Assembly (NCBI GenBank): GCA_947479055.1
Contig: CANJYE010000004.1
Span: forward strand, 29,929-93,928
Length of the DNA: 64,000 nt
Reading direction: 5' to 3'
Origin: Erythrobacteraceae bacterium
GTDB lineage: Bacteria; Pseudomonadota; Alphaproteobacteria; Sphingomonadales; Sphingomonadaceae
A program made the position numbers and the translations under genes. The notes below the pieces were generated by a model. That model was not told where the DNA came from, made no database searches, and saw only the letters and a program-made list of their open reading frames with translations. Below are positions 1 to 7,847 of this stretch, piece after piece; positions within the stretch are counted from its first letter, which is position 1, and each line of letters begins with the position of its first letter.

Positions 1-503
1 CCGATTTCGCCTATCTGGAAGCCAGCGACGGGGCGAGCGCGCGCGATGCCACCTTCGACCGCAATTTCGCGGCAGCGCGCGAGGCGGGGCTGAAGATCGG
101 GGTGATCCACCGCTTCGATCCCTGCGCCCCGGCGGAGCGGCAATCGGCCAATTTCGTCACCATCGTTCCGCGTGATGCCCGCCTACTGCCACCGGCAGTG
201 GAGCTGGACCGGATCGCTTCCGACTGCCCGCAGCGGGTGGTCGAGGCGGCGGTGGAAAGCGAGCTGATGACCTTCCTCAACCAGATCGAGGGCCATGTCG
301 GCAAGCCCGCGCTGCTCAAGGTCTCGCCCCGGTTCGAACAGCATTACCACATCTCGCGAATGCTGGAGCGCAACCTCTGGCTGGAACGCGACGGGCTGCA
401 ACCGACCTATGCCGGCCGCCCGTGGACGCTGTGGACTGCCAACAGCCTCTTGCGCACCGAAGCAAGCGAAGGGCCGATCCGCTGGGTGGTGGTGCAGCCT
501 TGA
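1..503 (+). CDS. GH25 lysozyme-like glycoside hydrolase (5' end cut by window)
   Basis: The reading frame is open from the left edge, so the start lies outside the window. The visible 166 residues look like the C-terminal part of a family 25 (lysozyme-type) glycoside hydrolase, which cleaves peptidoglycan glycan strands. Supporting features are FAYLEASDG near the edge (the usual F-x-K/E-A-T/S-x-G strand), AAREAGLKIGVIHRF, QSANFV and LPPAVELD. A closing WTLWTANSL...IRWVVVQP matches the last strands. The family usually carries an Asp-x-Glu pair after LPP; here it reads E-L-D, so the catalytic pair may be altered. Fold assignment is fairly secure; activity is uncertain. Confidence 0.65.
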   Translation, partial: DFAYLEASDGASARDATFDRNFAAAREAGLKIGVIHRFDPCAPAERQSANFVTIVPRDARLLPPAVELDRIASDCPQRVVEAAVESELMTFLNQIEGHVGKPALLKVSPRFEQHYHISRMLERNLWLERDGLQPTYAGRPWTLWTANSLLRTEASEGPIRWVVVQP

Positions 504-580
504 GTGACCATTTGCGGATTCGCGCTGGCGCGGTGTGACAAAACGGCTAGGCTGCTGTGAAGTCACAAGGAGAGCGTGCC

Positions 581-769
581 ATGTTCGTCAAATTCGTCAG
601 CACCGACCGTGTCCCGACCGTGGTGAACGCGGCGCAGGTCACCTTCATTTCCTCGGTCGACGAAGGCACCCGCATCCGCTTCGGCGAAGGCCGCAGCGTG
701 ACCGTGACCGAACCGATGGACGAGGTGCTGGACAAGCTCAACCGGACGCATTCGTTCCCGCAGGATTAG
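581..769 (+). CDS. small hypothetical protein, 62 aa
   Basis: I do not recognise a defined function. The start is the ATG at 581 because AAGGAGAG lies at 567-574 with good spacing; an upstream in-frame codon at 557 has no such site. The protein alternates short beta-prone stretches (VTFISS, RIRFGEG, SVTVTEP) and ends with a helix-prone MDEVLDKL, faintly like small FlbD-type proteins. No signal peptide or membrane segment is visible. It follows the GH25 gene on the same strand by about 77 bases and converges on the M14 peptidase gene. Confidence 0.6.
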   Translation: MFVKFVSTDRVPTVVNAAQVTFISSVDEGTRIRFGEGRSVTVTEPMDEVLDKLNRTHSFPQD

Positions 770-780
770 GGAAGAAAGGT

Positions 781-1923
781 CTACCCCTCCAGCCACTCCG
801 CCAGCGCCCCCAGGCACTCGCGCGCCAGCAGCATCGAGCGTTCCGGGCTCCAGCCGTGGAGCGGGTCGGGCAGGTCGCGGTTGTCCTTGAACGGCATTTC
901 GAGCGTAAAGGCGACGCAGCCGTGGCTGGGGCCGAAGCGTTCGGCCAACTGGTTGGTGGCCATGGTCAGATTGGCCTTGCCCGCCCCGGCGCGGGGATAG
1001 CCGAGCGCGGTCTGGAAATCGGGGGTGCGCCGCGCCAGGATCGCGCGGTAGCGGTCATAGCCCGCACCCTGCGCCTCGGCCCATGACGGGATACCGTCAA
1101 ACCCGGCGATGAAGGCGGCGGGGATCGCCTCGTCGCCATGGACGTCCATCGCGAAGTGGACGCCGGTGGCATCCATCGCGTTGCGGATCGCCAGCACTTC
1201 GGGCGAGCGTTCGATGGTGGGATCGTGCCATTCGCGGTTGAGGTTCACGCCCGCGACATTGGTGCGCAGATGGCCCCGGCACGATCCATCGGGATTGGCG
1301 TTGGGAACGATGTGGAAGCGGCATTTGGCACGCAGCAGCCGCGCCACCGGATCGGCCGGATCGGTCAGCAGCGCGAGCGCGCCTTCCATCCACCATTCGG
1401 CCATGCTTTCGCCCGGATGCTGGCGGGCGAACAGCCACACCTGCTTTGCGCCATCGCCCAGTTCGAGGCAGTCGATCGGCTGGCCTTCGATGCTCTGGCC
1501 AAGGCAGCGGTAGCTCACCCCTTCGGCTGCGGCGGCACTGGCGACCAGATCGTGGTGCCGCTCGATCGAATAGGGGGCGAAATAGGCGAACCAGGCGATG
1601 TCGCTTTCGGGAGTGTGGCGGATGGTCAGCGTGCCGCCATCTTCCTCGCGGTTCCATTGCGTTGCGGCGCGGGTCCACTGCTCGCGGTCTTCCGACACGC
1701 AGGCGCGATAATCGGGCCAGCCCTGCGGATAGGCCGAGGCGGCAAGGCCGGTCAGCTTCAGCACCAGTTCGCGCCCGGCTGCACCGGCCACGCGGAAGTG
1801 GAACCACTGGAAGAAATCCGATTGCCGGTCCTTGCGGATCGTCAGCCGTGCTTCGGCCCCGCTGATGGCCAGCACTTCGATATTGCCGCTGTCGAAGGCG
1901 GCGGTGACGTGGATGTCGCTCAT
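781..1923 (-). CDS. M14 family zinc carboxypeptidase (cytosolic carboxypeptidase-like)
   Basis: 380 residues. An N-terminal beta-rich region (about 1-125) precedes an M14 catalytic domain, the arrangement of cytosolic carboxypeptidase (M14B) proteins. Zinc ligands are visible as H169 and E172 (RQHPGES) and H262 (DVHGDE). [10 protein letters not shown] at 221-230 is the substrate-binding strand and E342 in TLEMPFKD is the probable catalytic Glu. No signal peptide, so it should act in the cytoplasm on C-terminal residues of peptides; the substrate is unknown. Its ATG overlaps the stop of the upstream DUF4136 gene by 4 bases (1920-1923), so the two are probably translationally coupled. Confidence 0.88.
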   Translation of the reverse strand: MSDIHVTAAFDSGNIEVLAISGAEARLTIRKDRQSDFFQWFHFRVAGAAGRELVLKLTGLAASAYPQGWPDYRACVSEDREQWTRAATQWNREEDGGTLTIRHTPESDIAWFAYFAPYSIERHHDLVASAAAAEGVSYRCLGQSIEGQPIDCLELGDGAKQVWLFARQHPGESMAEWWMEGALALLTDPADPVARLLRAKCRFHIVPNANPDGSCRGHLRTNVAGVNLNREWHDPTIERSPEVLAIRNAMDATGVHFAMDVHGDEAIPAAFIAGFDGIPSWAEAQGAGYDRYRAILARRTPDFQTALGYPRAGAGKANLTMATNQLAERFGPSHGCVAFTLEMPFKDNRDLPDPLHGWSPERSMLLARECLGALAEWLEG

Positions 1924-2516
1924 CTCACTTCGACCGTTTCGCCCGAATTGCCGGGGAAGTCGCGGAACAGGGCCTCAGCGATCTTGCCTGCGCCCAGCGC
2001 GGTCTGTGCCAGCGGGGCATCGGCCCGCACGGTGAAGCTGGCGCGGCCTTCCCAGACCGGCTGGTTGCTGGCCCGGTCGCGCAATGTCACCTGCATCCGC
2101 GTGGTCACCTGCTTGGGCGGCGGGCCGGACAGGTCCAGCCCGATGCCCATCCCGACCCCGGAGCCATAGCCGCCGGTCCCCGCGCCCATCCCGAGGCTTA
2201 TCGGACTGCCGCCGCGTTCCGGCTGATAGGCCGAACGATCGACCCGGACCAGCGCCACCAGCGCGCCTTGTCCCGCCGCGGCTTCGGTATAGCCAAGCCT
2301 GACCAGTTCGCGCGCGACGGCGGATTTGTAGCTTTCCAGTTCGAGCGAATCGCCTGTCGTACCAGGGGCGGTTTCGACCGCAACCGTGCCCCGCCCGACC
2401 CGTTCGAGCGCGGCGGCATCGTGGAAGCGGGTCACCTCCACCGGGCCGATCGGCGTGGCGCAACCCGAAAGCGCAGTGGCGGCGAGAGCGGCGAGGGAAA
2501 GGATTACACGCTTCAT
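1920..2516 (-). CDS. DUF4136 lipoprotein (paralog 1)
   Basis: 198 residues from the ATG at 2516, chosen because the protein then begins with a lipoprotein signal ([19 protein letters not shown], lipid-accepting Cys at 19); the longer frame lacks a sensible N-terminus. A Gly-rich stretch ([17 protein letters not shown]) sits mid-protein. The C-terminal core has [15 protein letters not shown] and ends [12 protein letters not shown], hallmarks of DUF4136. Predicted to be anchored in an outer or inner membrane leaflet facing the periplasm; biochemical role unknown. It precedes and overlaps the M14 peptidase gene, and a paralog lies just upstream on the same strand. Confidence 0.82.
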   Translation of the reverse strand: MKRVILSLAALAATALSGCATPIGPVEVTRFHDAAALERVGRGTVAVETAPGTTGDSLELESYKSAVARELVRLGYTEAAAGQGALVALVRVDRSAYQPERGGSPISLGMGAGTGGYGSGVGMGIGLDLSGPPPKQVTTRMQVTLRDRASNQPVWEGRASFTVRADAPLAQTALGAGKIAEALFRDFPGNSGETVEVR

Positions 2517-2685
2517 TGTCGGGCAACTCCGGCTTCGACCTGTCGGCAGCGTTCTGGGTCCGGAAGCGCGGCGATGCAAGCGGTGCTGGAGTGCTGCCTT
2601 TGATTGCATCAATGGCAGCAATCCAGGTTATTGTTTTACCAATATATCTTAGTCACCAGATGATCCCATCCGGTTCGAAATTACT

Positions 2686-3384
2686 CTATCGCGAAGTAAT
2701 CGTTTCGCCCGAGTGGCCGGGGAAGCCGTCGAACAGCGCCTGTGCCAGCCGGGTGGCGACAGCCTGCCCGCTCCAGTCCGGATCGCCCGCACGGGTGGCG
2801 ATATCGGCGCGGCCTTCCCACAGCACCTGATTGCTCGCCCGGTCGCGAATGCGCACTTCGAGCCGGGTGGACATCAGCGCCGCGCGCGGCTTGGTCATGT
2901 CGATGTTCAGTTCCATGCCCATCATCGAGCCACGGTTGCCAACCCCCACGCTCATCGCGCCGCTGACCGGCTTGTGCGGGGCTTCCTGCGGCTGGAGCAT
3001 GGCATGCGTGACGCGCACTTCGGTCAGCTGGCCAGCGGCGGGATCGGGGGTGGCGGTGTCATATCCGGCGTGGGCGAGCTGATCGATCACTGCCGCTTCA
3101 CATGTTGCGAGCTCGCGCGGATCGGCGGGCTGGTCGCCTTCGGGCGTCGCGCTGACGGCGATCCGGCCATGGCCCAGCACCTCTGCCGTCGCGCCGTCGG
3201 CCATGAAGCGGTTGACCACCACCTTGCCTTCAGCATCGGAGCCGGTGCGGTCCCGGCGGTCGTGCTCCATCGATCCCCATCCAGGGTTGCCCCAGCCCGG
3301 TCCGCCTGGATGCGCCAGCACCGGTGCGGCACAGGCCAGGGCGGACAGGGCAAGGAAACTGGCGAGCGGAACGGATTTGTGCAT
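2686..3384 (-). CDS. DUF4136 secreted protein (paralog 2)
   Basis: 232 residues with a cleavable-looking signal peptide (MHKSVPLASFLALSALACAAPVLA) rather than a clear lipobox. The C-terminal half matches paralog 1 closely (IRDRASNQVLWEGRADI, FDGFPGHSGETITSR), supporting DUF4136 membership. The mature N-terminus is rich in Gly, Trp and Asp. Probably periplasmic; function unknown. A 169-base spacer containing an AT-rich block (about 2630-2700) separates it from the next gene, so paralog 1 may have its own promoter. Confidence 0.78.
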   Translation of the reverse strand: MHKSVPLASFLALSALACAAPVLAHPGGPGWGNPGWGSMEHDRRDRTGSDAEGKVVVNRFMADGATAEVLGHGRIAVSATPEGDQPADPRELATCEAAVIDQLAHAGYDTATPDPAAGQLTEVRVTHAMLQPQEAPHKPVSGAMSVGVGNRGSMMGMELNIDMTKPRAALMSTRLEVRIRDRASNQVLWEGRADIATRAGDPDWSGQAVATRLAQALFDGFPGHSGETITSR

Positions 3385-3485
3385 GATCCACCTGCTACGC
3401 CCGCCCCGCTTGATGGCGCCTGAACGAAAAATTGTGGGGCAAGTTAATGACTTCGCGGGCCCTCCATGCTAACGCGCGCGGCATC

Positions 3486-4490
3486 ATGACCCAGAATATT
3501 CCTGTGCTCGTCACCGGTGGCGCCGGCTATATCGGCAGCCACGCTGTTCTCGCCCTGGTCGATGCTGGCTGGAAGGTGGCCGTGATCGACAATCTCACCA
3601 CCGGTTTCCGCTTTGCGGTACCCGAAAGTGTGCCGCTGTATGAAGGCGATATCGAGGATGCGGGCCTGCTGGCGCGGATCTTTGCCGAGCAGGGCACGCA
3701 GGCGATCATGCATTTCGCCGGTTCGATCATTGTGCCGGAATCGGTCGAGAATCCGCTCAAATATTATCACAACAACACCGCAAAGAGCCGCGCGCTGCTG
3801 GAAGCGGCGGTGAAGGGCGGGCTGAAGCATTTCATCTTCAGCTCCACAGCCGCCACCTATGGCATCCCTGAAGTCTCGCCGGTCAGCGAAGACAGTCCGA
3901 AGCTGCCGATCAATCCCTATGGCATGTCCAAGCTGATGACCGAATTCATGCTGGCAGACACCGCGCGGGCGCATCCGCTGAACTATTGCGCGCTCCGCTA
4001 TTTCAACGTCGCCGGGGCCGATCCGCAGGCTCGCAGCGGGCAATCGACCGCCGGGGCGACCCATCTGATCAAGGTCGCTGTCGAGGCTGCGCTCGGCAAG
4101 CGCAGCCATGTCGAGGTGTTCGGCACCGATTACGACACGCCCGATGGCACCGGCGTGCGCGACTATATCCATGTCAGCGATCTGGCCGCCGCCCATGTGC
4201 TGGCGCTGGAAGCGCTGATGGCCGGGCCGGAGCGTTCGCTGACGATGAACTGCGGCTATGGCCGGGGCTTTTCGGTGCTGGAAGTGCTGGACGCGGTCGA
4301 CCGGGTGACCAACCAGAAGCTCGACCGGCGAATGAGCCCGCGCCGGGCGGGCGATCCCGATGCGCTGATTTCCGACAACCGCCGGATCAAGGCAACGCTG
4401 CCGTGGCAACCGCAATATGCCGATCTCGACCAGATCATCACTCATGCCATGGCGTGGGAACGCAAGCTGACAGAAATCAGGGGCGGTTGA
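3486..4490 (+). CDS. galE: UDP-glucose 4-epimerase
   Basis: 334 residues, close to the usual 338. It interconverts UDP-glucose and UDP-galactose using bound NAD. The Rossmann glycine motif is VTGGAGYIGSH (9-19). Catalytic Ser/Thr (SST, about 119-121), Tyr145 and Lys149 (YGMSK) form the short-chain dehydrogenase triad. RYFNVAGADP and VRDYIHVSDLA are typical GalE sugar-binding segments. The ATG at 3486 is chosen over an in-frame codon at 3432 because it places the Rossmann strand at residue 7. It supplies nucleotide sugar for surface polysaccharide; neighbours are not sugar genes, so it looks like a stand-alone copy. Confidence 0.93.
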   Translation: MTQNIPVLVTGGAGYIGSHAVLALVDAGWKVAVIDNLTTGFRFAVPESVPLYEGDIEDAGLLARIFAEQGTQAIMHFAGSIIVPESVENPLKYYHNNTAKSRALLEAAVKGGLKHFIFSSTAATYGIPEVSPVSEDSPKLPINPYGMSKLMTEFMLADTARAHPLNYCALRYFNVAGADPQARSGQSTAGATHLIKVAVEAALGKRSHVEVFGTDYDTPDGTGVRDYIHVSDLAAAHVLALEALMAGPERSLTMNCGYGRGFSVLEVLDAVDRVTNQKLDRRMSPRRAGDPDALISDNRRIKATLPWQPQYADLDQIITHAMAWERKLTEIRGG

Positions 4491-4501
4491 TCAGGCCCCA
4501 A

Positions 4502-5278
4502 TCAGGCCAGCTCCTCGCGATATCTGGTGGTGCGCACGAAGACCCCGTCCGGTCGGCAATGGAACCCGCCCTGGTAATTGCCGCTCAGCATCTCGCCCCA
4601 CTGCTCCATCCTGTCCGTTCCGAACTGCAGGGCCAGCAGCACAGCCGGCTTGTCGGATTGGCCGGGTGCCGTGGAATGATTGAAGAAATCGGCGAACATG
4701 ATCCCCTTGCCCTTGCGGTAACGATAGGTCCGGATCTCATTGCGGATGTCGCGATAATCGAGGTCAATGTCGCCGCAATTGTCGCTGACCGGTGTCAAAA
4801 AGGTGAAGCCGTCGTTGTTGCTGCCGGACCAATCGGTGTGCCAGTAATGTTCCCGGCAATGGCTGCGCGAGACGAACATCGCGTTGTAGAGCCTGATCTC
4901 GCGGTCGAACGCGATATGGTCGGCAACGTGCTCAGCCACGCCCAGTGCGTGGAACAGGGTTTCGAAATGGCGGTAGGTCGCCTCGTCGTCCGCCGCGATC
5001 CAAAGCAGATCGCTGTTCCAGGAGGTTGGATGCAGCACTTCCATATTGAGCCCGCCGGGCAGGGTCAGTCGTTCGACCTGTCGGGTGATCTTCTGGATTT
5101 CGGGCCCAAGCGCGATGATCGGGGCCAGACGGTCGAGCGAAACGTCTACTTCCCTGACATTGGGCGCCAGCAGCTGGGGATTGATGAAATGCTTGCGGCT
5201 GGGCTCCAATGTCCTGACCCCTCGACTGGCTGCGCGGTGAAACGCTGACCGCTTATGGGCTGGCGTGACCGGGCGCAA
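4502..5278 (-). CDS. putative 2-oxoglutarate/Fe(II)-type oxygenase
   Basis: 258 residues from a TTG at 5278; the start is uncertain (a TTG at 5209 is an alternative). I do not recognise the exact family. The arrangement H147-T-D149 (YWHTDW), about 52 residues later H201 (FFNHSTAP), then K210 nine residues on within a hydrophobic strand (KPAVLLALQF), resembles the HxD...H facial triad plus basic 2-oxoglutarate anchor of double-stranded beta-helix oxygenases. No signal peptide. It overlaps the upstream flavoenzyme gene by 26 bases, so the two are co-transcribed. The functional call is inference from the motif only. Confidence 0.5.
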   Translation of the reverse strand: MRPVTPAHKRSAFHRAASRGVRTLEPSRKHFINPQLLAPNVREVDVSLDRLAPIIALGPEIQKITRQVERLTLPGGLNMEVLHPTSWNSDLLWIAADDEATYRHFETLFHALGVAEHVADHIAFDREIRLYNAMFVSRSHCREHYWHTDWSGSNNDGFTFLTPVSDNCGDIDLDYRDIRNEIRTYRYRKGKGIMFADFFNHSTAPGQSDKPAVLLALQFGTDRMEQWGEMLSGNYQGGFHCRPDGVFVRTTRYREELA

Positions 5279-6380
5279 TGCCCATCCTCTCGATCACCAG
5301 TCCGGCGATCGCGAGGCTGGCGGTGAGGCCGGGTGATTCGATCCCGAACAGATTGACCAGCCCGGCCCGCCCATGCGCCTCCGGCCCGTCGATCCGGAAA
5401 TCCGCGGCCGGCTCGCCCGGGCCGGACAGCTTGGGGCGTATCCCGGCGTAGCCCGGTTCCAGCCGCTCGGGATCGAGCGTGGGCCAGATCGCCTGCGCGG
5501 CCGCAACAAACCCCGCCTTGCGTTCCGGATCGACCGTGAAATCCGGTTCTTCGATCCATTCCACATCCGGCCCGAAGCGCACCTGCCCGGCCATGTCGAG
5601 CGTCAGATGCGTGCCCAGACCGCCCGGCACCGGCACCGGATAGATCAGCCGGGTGAAGGGTTGCCGACCGGCATAGGTGAAATAATTGCCGCGCGCATAG
5701 CGGACCTGGGGGACATGGCCGGGCCCGAGCCCTTCGGTCCGCGCGGCGATGGCGTGGGCGCCGAGGCCCCCGGCATTGACCACCCGCGCGGCCAACACCG
5801 CCGGTTCCTCGCTGCCCTCGATATGCACCGCCCAGCCGCCGCTTGCGCGGGTGAGCGCTGTCACCCGGCAATGCGGCACGAACTGGCCACCGTCGTTCTC
5901 CGTATCGGCCAGCAGCTGGAGCATCAGCGCATGGGCATCAATAATCCCGGTCGAGGGGGAAAGCAGCGCCTGATAGCAATCCAGCGCCGGTTCCAGCGCG
6001 GCGGCTTCGCGCCCGTCCAGCCGGACCAGATCGTCCACTCCCGCGCTCGCCGCGCTGCGCTCGATCGCGTCCAGCGCCGGGATCTCTGCCGGGTTGGCGG
6101 CGATCACCAGCTTGCCCAGGCGCTTGTGCGGCACGCCGCGATCCGCGCAATAGCGGTAGAGCATCGCCCGCCCCGCTACGCACAACCGGGCCTTCAGAGA
6201 GCCGGGCGGGTAATAGAGCCCGGCATGGATCACCTCGCTGTTGCGCGAACTGATCCCCTGTCCGAACGATCCGGCCGCGTCGAGCACGAGCGGCGCCAGC
6301 CCCGCCAGGGAGCAGGCGCGCGCGATGGCAAGGCCGACCACGCCGGCCCCGATCACTACAATGTCGGCCTGCTCGCTCAC
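5253..6380 (-). CDS. FAD-dependent oxidoreductase, L-2-hydroxyglutarate oxidase-like
   Basis: 375 residues from a GTG at 6380, preceded by GGAAAG; the longer frame adds an implausible basic N-terminus. A DAO-type FAD domain opens with ADIVVIGAGVVGLAIA (GxGxxG). The block SSRNSEVIHAGLYYPPGSLK and then GKLVIAA is characteristic of the LhgO/L2HGDH group (COG0579), which oxidises L-2-hydroxyglutarate to 2-oxoglutarate. The C-terminal GIRPKLSGP and GIESPGLTASLAI match the same group. Substrate is inferred from family only. It lies directly upstream of, and overlaps, a putative 2-oxoglutarate oxygenase gene. Confidence 0.8.
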   Translation of the reverse strand: MSEQADIVVIGAGVVGLAIARACSLAGLAPLVLDAAGSFGQGISSRNSEVIHAGLYYPPGSLKARLCVAGRAMLYRYCADRGVPHKRLGKLVIAANPAEIPALDAIERSAASAGVDDLVRLDGREAAALEPALDCYQALLSPSTGIIDAHALMLQLLADTENDGGQFVPHCRVTALTRASGGWAVHIEGSEEPAVLAARVVNAGGLGAHAIAARTEGLGPGHVPQVRYARGNYFTYAGRQPFTRLIYPVPVPGGLGTHLTLDMAGQVRFGPDVEWIEEPDFTVDPERKAGFVAAAQAIWPTLDPERLEPGYAGIRPKLSGPGEPAADFRIDGPEAHGRAGLVNLFGIESPGLTASLAIAGLVIERMGIAPGHASP

Positions 6381-6487
6381 AATCGGGGCTTTCCGGTTGA
6401 CTTCGCCATGCCTGACCCCTAACGGCCCGGGCTTGTTTTTCCAGCCAGAGAATTGTCTCCGGCGCACTGATTCTTTGGACCGAAACG

Positions 6488-6613
6488 ATGAAGATCCGCA
6501 ACAGCCTCAAGTCGCTCAAGGGCCGCCACCGGGATAACCGCGTGATTCGCCGTCGTGGCCGCACCTATGTGATCAACAAGACCAACCGCCGCTTCAAGGC
6601 GCGCCAGGGCTGA
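6488..6613 (+). CDS. rpmJ: 50S ribosomal protein L36
   Basis: 41 residues beginning [18 protein letters not shown] and ending NRRFKARQG, the longer L36 form common in alphaproteobacteria, lacking the zinc-binding Cys residues of the 37-38 residue form. A component of the large ribosomal subunit. It sits alone between a divergent flavoenzyme gene and a HAD phosphatase, as L36 often does in this group. Confidence 0.93.
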   Translation: MKIRNSLKSLKGRHRDNRVIRRRGRTYVINKTNRRFKARQG

Positions 6614-6665
6614 TCTCGCGGTTCCGGCGCAGACGGGCTTGCCCCTTCGCCGGAGCGACAAGACC

Positions 6666-7268
6666 ATGACCGCCGTAGTGTTCGACGTGGGCCGGGTACT
6701 GGTCCAGTGGGACCTGCGCTGCCTGTTCCGCAAGCTGATCGACGATTCGGACCGGTTGGAATGGTTCGTGACCCATGTTGTCACTGAACAATGGCATCAC
6801 CAGCATGACGCAGGCCGCGACCTCGACGAGATGGTGGCGGAACGGATTGCGCTCTATCCCGATAGTGCCGGGCTGATCCGGGCCTACGCCACCCGCTTTA
6901 CCGAGACGATACCCGGGCTGGTTCCCGGCACGCCCGAGCTGGTCGAACGGCTGGCTGCGCGCGCAGTGCCGCTGTTCGCGCTGACCAATTTCGCCGATCG
7001 CTTCTGGCAGGAATTCCGCCCGCTCCATCCGTTGTTCGACCATTTCCGCGATATCGTGGTCTCGGGGGTGGAAAAGGTCGCCAAGCCCGATCCGGCGATC
7101 TACCGCATTGCCGAACAGCGCTTCGGCCATCCGCCGCAGGACCTGTTCTTCATCGATGACAATCCCGCCAATATCGCCGCCGCGCAGGCGCGCGGCTGGC
7201 AGGGGCATTTGTTCCACGATGCCGCCGCGCTGGAAGCCGAGCTGATCGCGCGCGCGCTTCTTTCCTGA
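6666..7268 (+). CDS. HAD-superfamily hydrolase (HAD-IA)
   Basis: 200 residues from ATG 6666, with GGAG about 12 bases upstream; an earlier in-frame codon at 6639 has weaker support. HAD motifs are visible: FDVGRVL with nucleophile D7 (the DxG variant of motif I, as in YihX-like enzymes), LTNF for motif II, KVAKPDPAIY for motif III and FIDDNPANI for motif IV. The cap is small and helical after motif I. Predicted cytosolic phosphatase; substrate unknown. It follows rpmJ by about 50 bases. Confidence 0.85.
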   Translation: MTAVVFDVGRVLVQWDLRCLFRKLIDDSDRLEWFVTHVVTEQWHHQHDAGRDLDEMVAERIALYPDSAGLIRAYATRFTETIPGLVPGTPELVERLAARAVPLFALTNFADRFWQEFRPLHPLFDHFRDIVVSGVEKVAKPDPAIYRIAEQRFGHPPQDLFFIDDNPANIAAAQARGWQGHLFHDAAALEAELIARALLS

Positions 7269-7421
7269 TTACCAAACTGGCGATTGCGCCGACCGGGCAG
7301 GCACGGTAGCCCCTCCTTTACAGTCATTCCGGGAGGGGAAGACTCGTGTGATTGCCGACATCATGATCGGCGTGGCGTGCCGACCAGCGCGGCCCGGTGC
7401 GTGGCAACAAGGAGAGCCTGA

Positions 7422-7799
7422 ATGACCCCGATTGAAACCGTCACCCGCTTCCTCGATCGCTGGAATGTCGGCATCGATGAAATCCGCGCCGCCCTGCGCG
7501 AAAGCCTTGGCACCGATGGGGTGTGGGACAATGTCAACATGTCGGTCACGCGCGGCGCGGAAGAAGCGATGCCGATGATCGACGCTTTCGTGGAACAGGC
7601 CGGCTTCGCGCGCATGCCGGTGGACATGCTGGCCATCTGCGCCGACGGCAACCGGGTGTTCACCGAACGGGTCGACCGCTTCGTCAACGCCGAAGGGCAG
7701 GAATTCCTGGCGCTGAGAGTGATGGGCATCTTCGAAATCGGCGACGACGGCAAGATTCTCGCCTGGCGGGACTATTACGACAGCCGCGCAATGGGCTGA
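7422..7799 (+). CDS. limonene-1,2-epoxide hydrolase family protein (SnoaL-like fold)
   Basis: 125 residues with AAGGAG about 10 bases before the ATG. The pattern of an N-terminal VTRFLDRWN helix, FTERVDRF, and C-terminal GKILAWRDYYD matches the limonene-1,2-epoxide hydrolase family, where Asp-Arg-Asp residues activate water to open an epoxide. Here R (ERVDRF) and D (WRDYYD) are in the expected segments. Soluble. It precedes an MFS transporter by about 50 bases and is probably co-transcribed with it. Actual substrate unknown; some members are only SnoaL-like cyclases. Confidence 0.7.
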   Translation: MTPIETVTRFLDRWNVGIDEIRAALRESLGTDGVWDNVNMSVTRGAEEAMPMIDAFVEQAGFARMPVDMLAICADGNRVFTERVDRFVNAEGQEFLALRVMGIFEIGDDGKILAWRDYYDSRAMG

Positions 7800-7847
7800 G
7801 GTTCCGGCACCAGGCCGGCCAAAAAGACAGCAAGCGGGAGAGCAGAC

